A DNA stretch of 64,000 nt from Enoplosus armatus (GCF_043641665.1 NW_027261190.1:62001-126000), one strand, 5' to 3'; counted from the first letter of the stretch, positions 20,461 through 34,001 are shown. Numbers and translations are program-made. The notes: generated from the sequence alone by a model not told the origin.

Positions 20461-20608
20461 GCTAAAACATCCTGTTTCCTTTCATATTAGATATCCAGAA
20501 ATGTATTGATTGCTGACTTGTGCACTGTCAAGAAATCATCATGTACTGAGAATGTCTTTTGCAGCAAAACACTTTGATATTCTATGTGTCATTGTTATTT
20601 CTCCTCAG

Positions 20609-23600
20609 GTTGTATTCCATGGCCATGTTTTGAGTTGCTAGGAGAAGGAGACCCTAAAATCTGTCAGCACTATGTCCAAGCACCAAATGATGTGAAGATT
20701 GAGTTTGTACATGAGCCAAACCCCAAATATGACACAATGGTTGTCTCCTGGAAGCCCAGTTACTATGGTATGTTGATACAGATTGACAACGAAATACTCT
20801 CATCCTATATTCTAAAGCCAATTTCTGTATGCGGTTGTGATAAGGATACATAGCATGTCTTTAAATTGGGGCGAAAGTCATACAGTTGTTTGGTCAGTTT
20901 TTAAGACTGTAGCCAGTTTTGAAATTAAAATACCATGTCAGGCAGGAGTTACGTCCCCCAAATAATTTGTCATATCAGGGTTTGACATAAAGAAGATTTA
21001 CTTCAGGTGACATACAGTGAATTATTTTTGAAAGGCGAAAATTATGCCTTGCATTATGAGAATGCTTCTAAGTACAGGTATGAGAGACAGCTCGTTGAAT
21101 TATTCCAGGCTTTGACAGGTGACAGTATAACAGACTTTCTTGTTAAAAGTTTAATTGAGCATGCACTGAACTGGTGTAACACAAGCAGCACACACATGCA
21201 TTTGACTTTGGAGTTTGTATGCAACTTAGATGATGGCTTGCCGAGTCCGTGACACTGACTTCACGCTGTCCTTTTGTGTTTGCTGCAGGCATCGCCTTCC
21301 TGCGAGGCTTTCAGGTGTCCCTCCAGGCTTTGGGAGGGTCTGGTGTTGCCTGTCAGCTCTTTCTCTTCCACCGTAACCTCTCCATCCCGGCTTCACATGC
21401 TCAAAGGGTAGGAAGGGCCCCGCTCGCTTTGGTCTGTGCTTCTTTTTCTGCCTAGAATGCCACTTTTAACGCAAATTCTTGTTAAAAGCAGTTCTCAACA
21501 ACAAACAACTAAGCAATACTTTGAATATAAATACATTTACATTTTGATTACAGATTATTTCATCAGGGAGTGGATCTTAAATCTTTCCCACCCCAAAGAC
21601 CAAAGACTTTCCCCTGGGAAGACACACCAGCAGCCAGTATCTTTTAGCTTCTGGACATACTCTCACATTATGACCTGGTGTTTATGAAATTATGTTATAT
21701 TTTGGGTGGGATAACAGTGACATCATCCTTCAGAAAAACTGAAAATATGCCCTTATGATTTTATCAAGCTCATCAAGATCATTCAAAAGCTGTAATTATC
21801 ACACGAGAGGCAACGTCACAGGAAGTCTGTTATTTAGCCTTTTGTTATGAGAATGTCCTGAAGGACTATGACACCATACACCATTGGACATGCTCACAAC
21901 GGTGGGAACTCCACATGCATACATTTAAACCACATTAACACTTAATCCAATGAAAGGAACACACATTACTGTGTTTGACTTGGTAAACGATGAAAACGGT
22001 GAGGTTTCTAATAACCCTTATTTTGATAACTATAGGTTGTATGGGGCTGATTTTGTTTTTGAAACAAATCATTTTTGCTCAACCCTGTGTACACAACTCA
22101 TCTGTCTAATTTTATATGTAATCTGCCAGTTTCAAAGAAGAGATATTTGCGTCACTATGTCCCACGACGATGCATTTTATGTCTGACATATTAGAAACAG
22201 ATTAGTGCAATTTGCCCATTACTAGGCAACAAGTTGCTATCCACCTGCTTCATTTCGGTTTCTGTAATCAGAATCAGAATCAGAATCAGAAACTGTTTAT
22301 TGCCAAGTAACATACATTACAAGGAATTTGCTGTGGTCTGAAGGTGCTATTGTTTTGATAACAAATAAGTAGAATATAAAAGCTAAAATAAGAATAAGAA
22401 TAAAAATAAAAATAAAAAATAAGATAAGATAAATAACAACAGTGCAGTGACCAGAATAAAGTAAAGTGTCCAGATAAAGTGTCCAGTAGGGGGTGGGTGC
22501 GTTAATGTAACGCAGTGGGGACAGGGGTGATGTACGTTAATATAACGTATATTGTGTTAATTGTTTTACATGTAAAAACTATGTCCTATAGCATCCCTGG
22601 CTGAATGATGGTCTAACTCTTCACAAAACCTTTATAGATGACACACAGTGCTGTAGCTCCAAAACTGTGGGAACCATGAAGGTTGAAAAGCACTATATAT
22701 GTGAGACCATTTGAGTCCATTTACTTTAACATCCTGATGGAATATGTCACAATAGCTTTACAATTTTCCTTGGATTATATGCTTTAGATTGAAAATGAAT
22801 TAGCATTACTATCATTTATACTCAAATACCACTTTTTAACCCTTTTAACTCAACTTAATGACAATCTCTAATGGAGTCCTATAGGTGAGCATTTGAACTC
22901 ACCTATAGAATATGTATATGAAATATGTATTCGCATAAAGCATTGGAAAATAGCACAAATCACACATGAAATGCAGCTTTAATCTAGCATTACTTCACTA
23001 AAGCATGCTTCACCTTACATACAAGCTTTATAATTTAACTAACAGAACCAATAATAACACAGCTTTAAGAACAGACTCATGAAATCAACAGATTATTTAA
23101 GTATTCTGGACCATACCAAAGGTCATTAACACATCCATACATGTCCTTGAGGCGTCATCATACAATAAAGAAAAGTGTGAAATTGTTAAAGTGTAGCAAG
23201 TGTTAAACCAACAAGTGACTTTTAAGAACTGCAATGCATAAACACCATATTGTTGCCTATGAAAGACAGGGATCATGTTTTAAAAAACGTGATATCTATT
23301 TAATGGTAAATGTTTCATGAAAGAACCACAAGTTAGTACCAGAGCTACAGGCTGCAATGACCACTCTGTACTAGTATTCTGGTACTCTGGGAGGCAAATC
23401 TGACCATAACCAAGTCCAAGTCTCATATCCAAATCTGCATATGCTCAAATCAAATCATCCTACAAAAAAGTAAGTAAAAAGTTCAAATTCAATCAAAAAC
23501 ACACAACGTCACATCACATAAAATGGCAACTCGACTCAACAATTCTTTGGGGAAAGTGTTGATAAACATATGTCAGCTGGGATTGGCTGTAGCCCCCCTG

Positions 23601-26600
23601 TGACTCTCAAGGATAAGTGGGTATAGCAAATAGATGGATGAATATATATAATATATAACAGCAATATATATGAGACTTTGTATGAGAAAGCCGTTCTATT
23701 TAACCACTAATAAAGAATATGTCAAAAACTCTTATCTCAGCTTATCAGATAAGTGTGCAGTGTGTTTGAAGTCATAATTGCCACTGAATTCTGCAGGTGT
23801 ACAAGTCAGACCCTTTCCCCGGCCTCTCCCTTGGGTCCCAGTATGCTGTTACCGTCATGGCTCTGCCAGTGCCTGAGGAGTGGGAGAGGTTCTACCACAG
23901 CAAGATCTTTTCCACACGCTGTAAGACTACTTTAAGCTCTAGACTAGATATTATCTCATAAAGCACACACACACACACACACACAGTTTCAGTGAACTTT
24001 GTGGTTGCTTCAGGGTAACCTTCAAAATCTAAATCCCTCCTTCTCTTGGCTTATTTACTGTACATATAATGACATCTCCTGCTCTGTCCCCAGAAAGCTC
24101 TCTGCTCTCTAAACTTTGCCCTTTTCATCATATATCTTTCAGTAAGACTATTGTCAAAACAATGGTGAATTTATAGTAATATGCGCTGGTTTTGCAGCAT
24201 GTGCAGAGAAGAACGGTCTTGAGCAGTGCAAAAAAGGTGAGAATTTCTCATAGTTCCCAAATAAAGTCTGGTATAACAATAAATGTTTTCCTTCTTCGGT
24301 AATGCTTCAATTTACAGGTCCACAAATTTCATGGAAAGTAGGTGATAATTAGCAAGTTACGTATTTGAAATTTCTTTGAAATTATCCCCAAATTACCCCT
24401 AAATGTGTCCAAAATTACTGCAAAATTATTTAAGAATTATATTGTGCTCTTTCCTAATAAGCAGTTGCGGTTCGATTTTTCACAAAAGTTAAACTTGCTG
24501 AAAATCTATCAATCCATGAATAAATGCTGCAGCTCTTCAATAACCAAGAAATTCCTGCGTTTTGCTTCCCAGCTGTTGGGTAAAAGTGAAGGGGGTTAGC
24601 CCTGAAGTCGATCTGCCCAGGAGGAAAACAAAGTCTTCCCTGTGCTACCGACAAGGGTCTGGAAGCTAGCACAGGAGCTTTGGCCCTGCAGGAGGAGAAG
24701 GTTTTCAAGTCCGGGGTGGGGGGACCCAGTGGGGGAGTGGCGCCGGAATGGGCACCAGAACCGGAGACAGATGAGATGGCAACGGAACAGGGTTTAGCTA
24801 GTAGGAACTATCTAGATATCAGTTAACTTCGTATTACTTTCCTTGAAATGTATGTATGCATGTAATTATCACCTACTTATCATGAAATTTGCGGACCTGT
24901 AAAATGAAGCGTTACCGTTTCTTCTTATGATCAGCTTGACATCATGTCAATATTTTATGGTCTGGTTGTAGACTGGTATCCCAAATATATTGAGGTCCAA
25001 CATGAAGGGACTGCCATCATAGTGACCTTTAACCTGGCTCCCCCGAACCTGGGCATCAGAAGCTACTTCTCACTGTGTTACGCAAACGGCATAATGAAAT
25101 ACACAGACATAACACCTGTGAGTTGTTTCAACTTCTGCAGCTTTATATTTTGCCAATGCCTTGCTTCTATTATGTGTATTACGGAACTATTTGATAATTA
25201 AGTGAACTGAATACTTGTATTTAATTTCCTTAGAATTCCACCAACAACAAAACTCATCACAGCTATCAGCTGAATGGCCTTCAAGAAGGAACCAATTACA
25301 CTTGTGAGGTAAAATAAAAGTGGATTATAACTATTCTATCCTTAACACTGATTGCATAATATATAAAACTACAACTGTTTTCAACCTAATCTCAGGGGCT
25401 TTGTGTTTAATAAATTATATTGAAATACCAGTCTCAAAAAATATGTATTATATGGACTATCTATATATTTTATGCATTAATTTTCAACCATCGGCATTTA
25501 GCATTTAGCCAGATATTTCCCCTCAAGAGCTGGTGGAGAGCAAAACAGAGATAAAAGGAGAGTGAATATTGGACTTGCATTCATCATCACAACCCCAAAT
25601 TAATGCTAATGTTGCTCCATGTCTTCTGGATAAATAGGCTGTTAGCCAACACAGTCGATATATCAACTTTATAAGGTGATGTGTCAGTGTTTTGTTTACA
25701 GCTTGTTGCGCTGCCCCCAAGTGGCCCCCAAAAGAAGTTTATTTTGTCAATCTACAAGGTCAAGAATGAACTGTCATGCTCAACATTTCTTGTTTCACAG
25801 ATTGCAGCTAACGAAGTGGATGCAGTGAGGAAAACATTCAGTGTTCAAGTCATGCACATTCAAAAAGGTGGGGGAGGTTGTTTTATTGCTGCTGATCCAC
25901 ACAATCACTATGCATCATAGTAGGTGCTATGCAAACCTCTCTTTTCATTTTGTTGTGGAGATATAAGTGATATAATATTTAAGTGTCTGTTGGACCATGA
26001 ATACAGTCTGTGTATATTTAATACATGTGTGATCAATCCCATCAGTCTTTCATCCCTTTAAGTAATACTTTGGAATTTGGGGAAATATTCTTATTATGCT
26101 TCCAGTCTTTATGCTAAACTAAAATAATCTACTCCCAGCTCTAGCTCCATAATTAGCACACAGGCATGACAGTGGTATCAATCATCTCATTTTAACTCTC
26201 GGCAGTAATTAGTAACGCATTTTCCAAAATGTCAAACTACTTCTTTAAGGTCTGTCACTGAATTATCATGTAATCACAACTCCCCACTCCTCAGAAGGTG
26301 CCTTGCAACTCTCTGTCACTCTCTCCTGGGCTTTGATGCTTCCACTGGGCCTGGCTGTGGTAGCCATACTTGTAGTCTTACTGGCTGCTCTCACCAGGAG
26401 GAGGCCCAAGCTGCAGATGAAGAAACTTGACATAAAACCAGGTGCGAAGACAAACCAAATACTTCATGTAAAATCACTGCTTGCATTTCATGAAAGCTAA
26501 TCAAAATAAGTCATGATAATAATCCATTTTACACCATTTGACAGAGAACCTTTCTTGTACCTCTGTTCTGTCTTTTCCATTACTGGCATGATGTGAAATA

Positions 26601-27883
26601 CAACCAGATTTCTTATTTTCATCCATTCAGATGTTATCAAGCAGCATCAAGAAAGCGGGACTCAGGAGGAAGTGATGGCATTGCCCAGAAACAGGCTGAC
26701 CCCTCCTCGTCTTCTGATTTGCTACAGCAGTTATGATGGGCCCGCTCATGTCAAAGCTGTCATGCAGTTAGGGGCCTTCATACAACAACACATGGCCACT
26801 CAGGTAGTGGACATGACATGTCGTGGCTCTAATGCCTTTTCCTACAGGTGTGCTGATTCAGTGGAATCGGACAGGCAGAAACAAATTATGAATACATCCA
26901 TCCATTCATTTTCTACTGCTTATCCGGGGCCGGGCACGCGGTGGCAGCAGGCTAACCAAGGTGGTCCAGACATCCCTCTCCCTAGCAATGTTTTCTAGGG
27001 AGATCTCGAGGCGTTCCCAGGCCAGATGAGATATGTAATCCCTCCAACGTGTTCTGGGTCTAACCCGGGGTCTCCTACCAGTTGGACATGTCCAGAAATC
27101 CTCCAAAGGAAGGCGCTCAGGATTCATCCTGATCAGATGCCCGAACCACCTCAACTGGCTCCTTTCGATGCAAAGGAGCAGCGGCTCTACTCCGAGCTCC
27201 CTTCGGATCCCTTTTGAGGTCCTCCCCCTATCTCTAAGGCTGACCCCAGCCACCTTGATGAGGAAACTCATTTCGGTCGCTTGTATACCCAATCTCATTC
27301 TTTCGGTCCTTACCCAAAGCTCATGACCATAGCTAGGGGTTGGAAGGTAGATCGAGTGGTAAATCAAAAGCTTTGCCTTCCGGCTTAGCTCCCTCTTCAC
27401 CACAACAGTTCAATACAACACCTGCATTAGTGCTGACACCGCATCAATCCGCTGGTCGATCTCACGCTCTATTTTACTCTCACTCGTGAACAAGACCCCG
27501 AGATACTTGAACTCCCTGCTTGAGGCAGTAACTCAGATTGCTCAGGCAGGGAGCAATCCACCTTTTTCCAGGAGAGAACCATGTCCTCGGACTTGGAGAT
27601 GCTGACTCTCATCACGACCACTTTGCACTCGGCTGCAAACCGCCCCAGTGCATGCTGTGGGTCACAATCTGATGAAGCCAACAGAGCCACATCATCTGCA
27701 GAGAGCAGAGAAGCAATTCTGAAGTCCCCAAACCAAACACTCTCCTCTCCCGGCTGTGCCTTGAGATCCTGTCCATGAATATCACAAACAGAATCTGTGA
27801 CAAGGGACACCCATCGAAAACGTATTTGACTTTTGTGCAGAATATACAGATACAGCTTGCACTATATATATATATATATACAG

Positions 27884-27917
<34 letters not shown>

Positions 27918-28805
27918 TATAAGGACCAGGTGGCTTGTAGCAACGGCCCCGATGACCCCATACTCCCACAGTACCCCTCACAGGACCCCCCGGGGACACG
28001 GTCATAAGCCTTCTCCAAGTCCACAAAACACATGTAGACTGGATGGGAAACCCCACCCCCCACCCCAGTAAGCCCCCAAGGGTCCACTGTCCACAAGGCT
28101 AGGACGGAAATACAAAAAAGGATAACTGTCATCTTACAAAGCTAATTATTATATTGACAATTTCTGTGTTTCAATCTTTTCTTTAATATGAAATAGGGGT
28201 GTGTAAAATGTGTTATTAGAACACTTTGTCGTGACAGTGTTCTCCTTTGTTCTTCCCAGGTGTGCTTGGACCTGTGGGACTCTCTGAGCGTGGCTGAGGA
28301 GGGCAGTATGGCCTGGCACTGCCGTCAGATCCGGGAGAGCGACTTTATCTTGGTGATCTGTTCTTGGGGCTTCAATCGCAGACCTAAGCCAGAGCCAGAG
28401 GGTGACAACAAAGATGAGGCAGACAGAGGGCTGGACTTTGGGTCCAACGCCTTCAGCTCTGATGTAGCCATCAGACTTGTCGGAGAGGAGGTGGGACGAG
28501 CCAAAGCCAGGGGCCAGGACATGTCCAAATACATGGCGGCCATTTTTGAGTACTCTGAGGAAACAGACATTCCCACTGAGCTGAGGCTGGTATCTCACTA
28601 CACGCTGACAAGTGACTTACCGCTGCTCTTCTCCCACCTCCATGGAGTGGCTCTGCATAGGCCGGGGGGTTACCTGAAGATAAACTACATCTCAGAGGAG
28701 GGCTTTTCTAAGTCACCAGCCGGAGCAGCTCTGCAGTTAGCAATCTACGAGGCTGGGATGGCAATGAGGGCAAAAAGGTATCACTCTGTGGAGGGAGGGA
28801 ACTAA
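20609..28805 (+). CDS. il17rd: IL17RD-like (SEF-like) receptor, copy B, ten exons
   Basis: This is the most complete view of the gene. Exons: 20609-20767, 21289-21407, 23797-23920, 24198-24236, 24972-25117, 25234-25308, 25801-25867, 26295-26441, 26631-26803 and 28260-28805. They join without a frame break into 530 codons plus TAA. The first exon opens in the middle of a codon, so an upstream exon with the signal peptide is required. The first two exons match the IL17RD ectodomain: VVSWKPSYYG joined to IAFLRGFQVSL resembles the human LWSPGALG-IEFLKGFRV junction. Fibronectin-III-like ectodomain, membrane helix and SEFIR follow as in copy A. No signal-peptide exon is recognisable back to the stop of copy A at 6988. 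An ATG at 20584 is in frame through the acceptor but gives no signal peptide. Coding exons look identical to those of copies A and C. Confidence 0.83.
22266..22562 (-). repeat. Rex1/Babar-like LINE 3' tail, antisense (unit B)
   Basis: Same insertion as at 449-745, in the intron between the second and third traced exons of gene copy B. Confidence 0.75.
24297..24917. mobile_element. Non-autonomous DNA transposon (unit B)
   Basis: Same element and flanks as at 2480-3100, in the intron before the exon at 24972. Confidence 0.78.
26895..28062 (-). mobile_element. RTE/Rex3-like LINE fragment, antisense, decayed (unit B)
   Basis: Same insertion as at 5078-6245, with the C-terminal ORF at 26906-27403 and the same frameshifts. 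Confidence 0.8.
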
Positions 28806-29712
28806 ACACTAAAAAAAGCAATCCGATACGCCCTAACTTAATGGTGGTCCTCAGCCCAGTATAGGAGAATAGTTGGCTTACATAGCCAGACCTATCTCCA
28901 CACTTCGGAGAAAGGTCTAGCTCAACCCATTATCATTCTGGGACAGGAGAAAAAAACGCTCTGGCTTGTTTGTATTTCTTTAAACCAATCACAATCGTCT
29001 TGGACAGCGCTAAGCCCAGGATGCAGTGACTGTGCCCTTGCAAAACGGTAACACGCAGACTGAAATAGTTGGCCAATGGCAGTCTTATCCCAACAGCCTA
29101 CATCCGGTGAGTCAGACTACCTGAAGATAGACACTGATGATGGCCACAAACTTAACGGTTCCCTTAAATAATTGACCAACTAATCACCTCTGCCTCAGTT
29201 GTGCTGCAATGGCAGCAGCAGTGCACTTTGACCTCTAAAATGTGTTAACATGGTATATGTGTGTGTGTGTGTGTGTGTACAGGAAGGATTTGTTAAAAGA
29301 ACGTCCAGTAATGTGTGTAATGGTCAAAAAAGCTATCTTAGTCTTACAAAAGACATTTTCTGTTTGTTTTCTTGCAGTGTCATGTGAAGTTATTATGAAA
29401 TGAAAAACTTGTAATACAAGCATTGTACATAAATAAACAATTAATCTCATACGCGAGTTATTGAAGTTATCGTTTGAGAATGTTTGCCTTGAAGTACATA
29501 CTGAACATTGTATACATGTATGTTTACAGTCATGCTTATAGTTTATGTATACATGTGCATATCTCATATATTCAAGAATGGATTAATAGGTCCCATCATT
29601 TGTAATGTTATGCTGATGTAAGGTGACGTGGATAAATGTGAGTTGTCTTGCATTTTGTGTTGTATTTTTGTGAAATTTAGATTTTCTTTTATGCATCTAA
29701 TCATCTAATAAA
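28806..29712 (+). other. 3' UTR and poly(A) signals of IL17RD-like copy B
   Basis: Same layout as copy A, with AATAAA at 29432-29437 and 29707-29712 and the GT microsatellite near 29257-29278. Confidence 0.5.
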
Positions 29713-30305
29713 ATAAGATTAAAACAAGTTTTCTTTGGCTCATCAAATATGTCATATATGGCTTATTCATGACATTTGTGTATGACTGAATGGGAGGTAT
29801 TGTCGATGCTGTAGGTTGCCAGGCTGCAGAAAAACCTCTATCTGTCTAGAATAATTTTGGTAATCAACCATGTCTGAATACAGTTGATTAGATGCCATTT
29901 TAGTTTTTAAGTGAAGGATTGGTTTGTTAATTATGAACCTTTCGCGTGTATATATAATTAACAATTCAAATTGTAATTACAGTTTAGTGACTTGAGCAAC
30001 AAGGTCTGGCAACCCGGTTGGAGGAGGCATCGTTGTGAGCCATAGACTGTTTAAAGCATATTGGGTTAAGTTAAAGGGATCTGATGAGGAACAACCTGCA
30101 ACAAATGTGCTGTGTGGTTGTTGGGAATATTCACAACAACGTAAAGGACTTGGTTGGAATATTGATACAGTAGCAGTCGAATATGGTTTAAATGGGTTAG
30201 ATTATGGGCTAAATATTGTGTGGGGTAATTTTCATCCCAATGTGGACTTGCCACTTGTGGAGCAGAAAAGAGAATGGACTGAAAGGAATGTGGATAACAT
30301 TGGAT

Positions 30306-30515
30306 ATCAGAATCAGATTCAGAATCAGAAATACTTTATTGATCCCCAGGGGGAAATTGTACAGTACCGGTGCTCCCATTCAAGAGTAGAAAGCAGCATA
30401 AATTAGAAATGAAAGTATGTAAAAAATATAAAAATGAGAAATAGAAAATAAAAATATACACATTTACAATATTTTCAAATATGAAAAATAATAGCAATAG
30501 CAATGTATATGTATG

Positions 30516-30558
<43 letters not shown>

Positions 30559-30561
30559 GTA
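30306..30561 (-). repeat. Rex1/Babar-like LINE tail, antisense, left part (unit B)
   Basis: Same as 8489-8753, with a shorter AT-rich stretch (TAATAGCAATAGCAATG) before the TA run. Confidence 0.65.
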
Positions 30562-32198
30562 CAGTGCATCCGGAAAGTATTCACGGCGCTTCACTTTTTC
30601 CACATTTTGTTATGTTACACCCTTATTCCAAAATGGATTAAATTAATTTTTTTCCTCAAAATTCTACACACAACACCCCATAATGACAATGTGAAAAAAG
30701 TTTTTTTGAAATTTTTGCAAATTTATTAAAAATAAAAAACTAAGAAATCACATGTACATAAGTATTCACAGCCTTTGCCATGAAGCTCAAAATTGAGCTC
30801 AGGTGCATCCTGTTTCCACTGATCATCCTTGAGATGTTTCTGCAGCTTAATTGGAGTCCACCTGTGGTAAATTCAGTTGATTGGACATGATTTGGAAAGG
30901 CACACACCTGTCTATATAAGGTCCCACAGTTGACAGTGCATGTCAGAGCACAAACCAAGCATGAAGTCAAAGGAATTGTCTGTAGACCTCCGAGACAGGA
31001 TTGTCTCGAGGCACAAATCTGGGGAAGGTTACAGAAAAATTTCTGCTGCTTTGAAGGTCCCAATGAGCACAGTGGCCTCCATCATCCGTAAGTGGAAGAA
31101 GTTCGGAACCACCAGGACTCTTCCTAGAGCTGGCCGGCCATCTAAACTGAGTAATCGGGGGAGAAGGGCCTTAGTCAGGGAGGTGACCAAGAACCTGATG
31201 GTCACTCTGTCAGAGCTCCAGAGTTCCTCTGTGGAGAGAGGAGAACCTTCCAGAAGGACAACCATCTCTGCAGCAATCCACCAATCAGGCCTGTATGGTA
31301 GAGTGGCCAGACGGAAGCCACTCCTTAGTAAAAGGCACATAGCAGCCCACCTGGAGTTTGCCAAAAGGCACCTGAAGGACTCTCAGACCATGAGAAACAA
31401 AATTCTCTGGTCTGATGAGACAAAGATTGAACTCTTTGGTGTGAATGCCAGGCGTCACGTTTGGAGGAAACCAGGCACCGCTCATCACCAGGCCAATACC
31501 ATCCCTACAGTGAAGCATGGTGGTGGCAGCATCATGCTGTGGGGATGTTTTTCAGCGGCAGGAACTGGGAGACTAGTCAGGATAGAGGGAAAGATGAATG
31601 CAGCAAAGTACAGAGACATCCTGGATGAAAACCTGCTCCAGAGCGCTCTTGACCTCAGACTGGGGCGACGGTTTATCTTTCAGCAGGACAACGACCCTAA
31701 GCACACAGCCAAGATATCAAAGGAGTGGCTTCAGGACAACTCTGTGAATGTCCTTGAGTGGCCCAGCCAGAGCCCAGACTTGAATCCGATTGAACATCTC
31801 TGGAGAGATCTGAAAATGGCTGTGCACCGACGCTTCCCATCCAACCTGATGGAGCTTGAGAGGTGCTGCAAAGAGGAATGGGTGAAACTGCCCAAAGATA
31901 GGTGTGCCAAGCTTGTGGCATCATATTCAAAAAGACTTGAGGCTGTAATTGCTGCCAAAGGTGCATCAACAAAGTATTGAGCAAAGGCTGTGAATACTTA
32001 TGTACATGTGATTTCTCAGGTTTTTTATTTTTAATAAATTTGCAAAAATCTCAAATAAACTTTTTTCACGTTGTCATTATGGGGTGTTGTGTGTAGAATT
32101 TTGAGGAAAAAAATGAATTTAATCCATTTTGGTATAAGGCTGCAACATAACAAAATGTGGAAAAAGTGAAGCGCTGTGAATACTTTCCGGATGCACTG
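30562..32198 (+). mobile_element. Tc1/mariner transposon, full length (unit B)
   Basis: Same element as 8754-10390, with TA flanks and long inverted repeats. Confidence 0.95.
30940..31980 (+). CDS. Tc1-like DD34E transposase (unit B)
   Basis: The protein matches that of unit A residue for residue, so the D159, D250 and E285 triad and the open frame are kept. The family-typical start, Met8, is at 30961. Confidence 0.95.
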   Translation: MSEHKPSMKSKELSVDLRDRIVSRHKSGEGYRKISAALKVPMSTVASIIRKWKKFGTTRTLPRAGRPSKLSNRGRRALVREVTKNLMVTLSELQSSSVERGEPSRRTTISAAIHQSGLYGRVARRKPLLSKRHIAAHLEFAKRHLKDSQTMRNKILWSDETKIELFGVNARRHVWRKPGTAHHQANTIPTVKHGGGSIMLWGCFSAAGTGRLVRIEGKMNAAKYRDILDENLLQSALDLRLGRRFIFQQDNDPKHTAKISKEWLQDNSVNVLEWPSQSPDLNPIEHLWRDLKMAVHRRFPSNLMELERCCKEEWVKLPKDRCAKLVASYSKRLEAVIAAKGASTKY

Positions 32199-32390
32199 TA
32201 TGTATTGCACTATTGTGTTTGACCATATATGTATTGCACTGACATTTAAGAATAAGTAATAGTGAGGTAGTATATGTAGAAGCAGGTCCAGATTTCCAGT
32301 CTGTTTCTTCTGAGTGTCTGACACTCTGAGGGAGGAGTTGAACAGTTTGATGGCCACAGGCAGGAATGATTTCCTGTGGCGCTCAGTTGT
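32199..32390 (-). repeat. Rex1/Babar-like LINE tail, antisense, right part (unit B)
   Basis: Same as 10391-10582. Confidence 0.6.
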
Positions 32391-33994
32391 ATATTTGGAC
32401 TCTGGATCACTGTTACACCACAGTCATTAACGCTTTTCACGCCGTCACCCGCGCTGCATTGGGACACTCTGACCATGACATAGTCCACCTGATTCCTGCA
32501 TACAGGCAGAAATTAAAACTTTCTAAGTCTGTTGCGAGAACTTCGAAGAAGTGGACCAGTGAAGCTGCAGAGGACCTGAAGGCGTGTTTGGACTGTACTG
32601 ACTGGGATGTTTTCAGGACTGCTACCAACAGTCTGGATGAGTACACAGAGGTTGTGACTTCATATATCAGCTTCTGTGAGGACTGCTGCGTACCAACTCG
32701 GACCAGGGTGAGTTATAACAACGACAAACCCTGGTTCACAGAAAGACTGCGACAGCTGAGGTTGGAAAAGGAAGAGGCGTTTAAGAGTGGCAACAGAGCA
32801 GAGTTTAAGGAAGCCAAGTACAAGTTTAGCAAGGCGGTGAGGGAAGCTAAACGACTGTACTCAGAGAGACTACAAGACCAGTTCTCCTCCAACGACTCTG
32901 CTTCTGTGTGGAGGGGGCTCAGACAGATCACCAACTACAAGCCAAGAGCCTCTTCAACACCTCACTGGAGACATGCCACGTGCCAGCCTGCTTCAAGGCC
33001 TCCACCATCATCTCCGTCCCCAAAAAACCAGGGCCCACAGGATTAAATGACTACACACCCGTCGCCCTGACCTCTGTGGTCATGAAATCATTTGAACGCC
33101 TGGTTTTGTCCCACCTCAAATCCATCACCGACCCTCTGCTGGACCCCCTGCAGTTCGCCTACAGAGCCAACAGGTCTGTAGACGACGCCGTCAACTTGGC
33201 CCTACACTTCATCCTCCAGCACCTGGACTCCGCAGGATCCTATGCCAGGATCCTGTTCGTGGACTTCAGCTCTGCCTTCAACACGATCGTCCCGGCTCTT
33301 CTTCAGGACAAGCTCTCCCAGCTGAACGTGCCTGACCCCACCTGCAGGTGGATCACAGATTTCCTGTCTGACAGGAAGCAGCACGTGAAGCTGGGGAAAC
33401 ACGTCTCAGACTCGCGGACGATCAGCATCGGCTCCCCTCAAGGCTGTGTTCTTTCTCCTCTACTCTTCTCCCTGTACACCAACAGCTGCACCTCCAGTCA
33501 CCAGTCCGTCAAGCTCCGTCAAGCTCCTGAGGGAGCTGAACATCATCTCTTCAGGACCTGTACTCCTCCAGGACCCTGAGGAGAGCAGGGAAGATCGCTG
33601 CTGACCCCTCCCACCCTGGACACCATCTGTTCGACCCCCTCCCCTCTGGCAGGAGGCTGCGGTCCATCAAGACCAAAACCTCCCACCACAAAAACAGTTT
33701 CTTCCCCTCTGCAGTCAACCTGACGAACTTACATTGACCCCCCCCCGAACACAAACACAAGTTATACGTTATATTAACGTACATCACCCCTGTCCCCCCT
33801 GCGTTACATTAACGCACCCACCCCCTACTGGACACTTTATTTTGGTCACTACACTGTTTGTTATTTATCTTATCTTATTTTTATTTTACCTTTTATATTC
33901 TACATATTTGTTGTCAAAACAATAGCACCTTCAGACCACGGCAAATTCCTTGTAATGTATGTTACTTAGTAATAAACAGTTTCTGATTCTGATA
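32391..33994 (+). pseudogene. Rex1/Babar-like LINE, internally deleted ORF2 (unit B)
   Basis: Same two internal deletions as 10583-12186, so the FADD motif is absent. One substitution (A at 33670, G in unit A) is shared with unit C. Confidence 0.85.
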
Positions 33995-34001
33995 TGCATC
34001 T

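Larger units (their letters stand above)
1..21817. repeat. Tandem unit A (21,817 bp, head-to-tail array)
   Basis: The sequence from position 1 restarts at 21818 and again at 43630 in the same orientation. This unit holds the last eight exons of one IL17RD-like gene, the intergenic transposon cluster, and the first two traced exons of the next gene copy. Differences from unit B that I could see are substitutions at 8072, 11862, 15480, about 17338 and about 17577, a rearranged AT-rich stretch near 8670-8750, microsatellite length changes, and 10 extra bases near 21073-21082. The true start of the unit cannot be set from the window, so the boundary given is simply the window start. Confidence 0.97.

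Noticed and set aside
20584..20608. In-frame ATG just upstream of the first traced exon as the gene start
   Set aside because: It lies within the polypyrimidine and acceptor region, ends in a clear TCCTCAG acceptor and gives no signal peptide, so use as the true start is unlikely.
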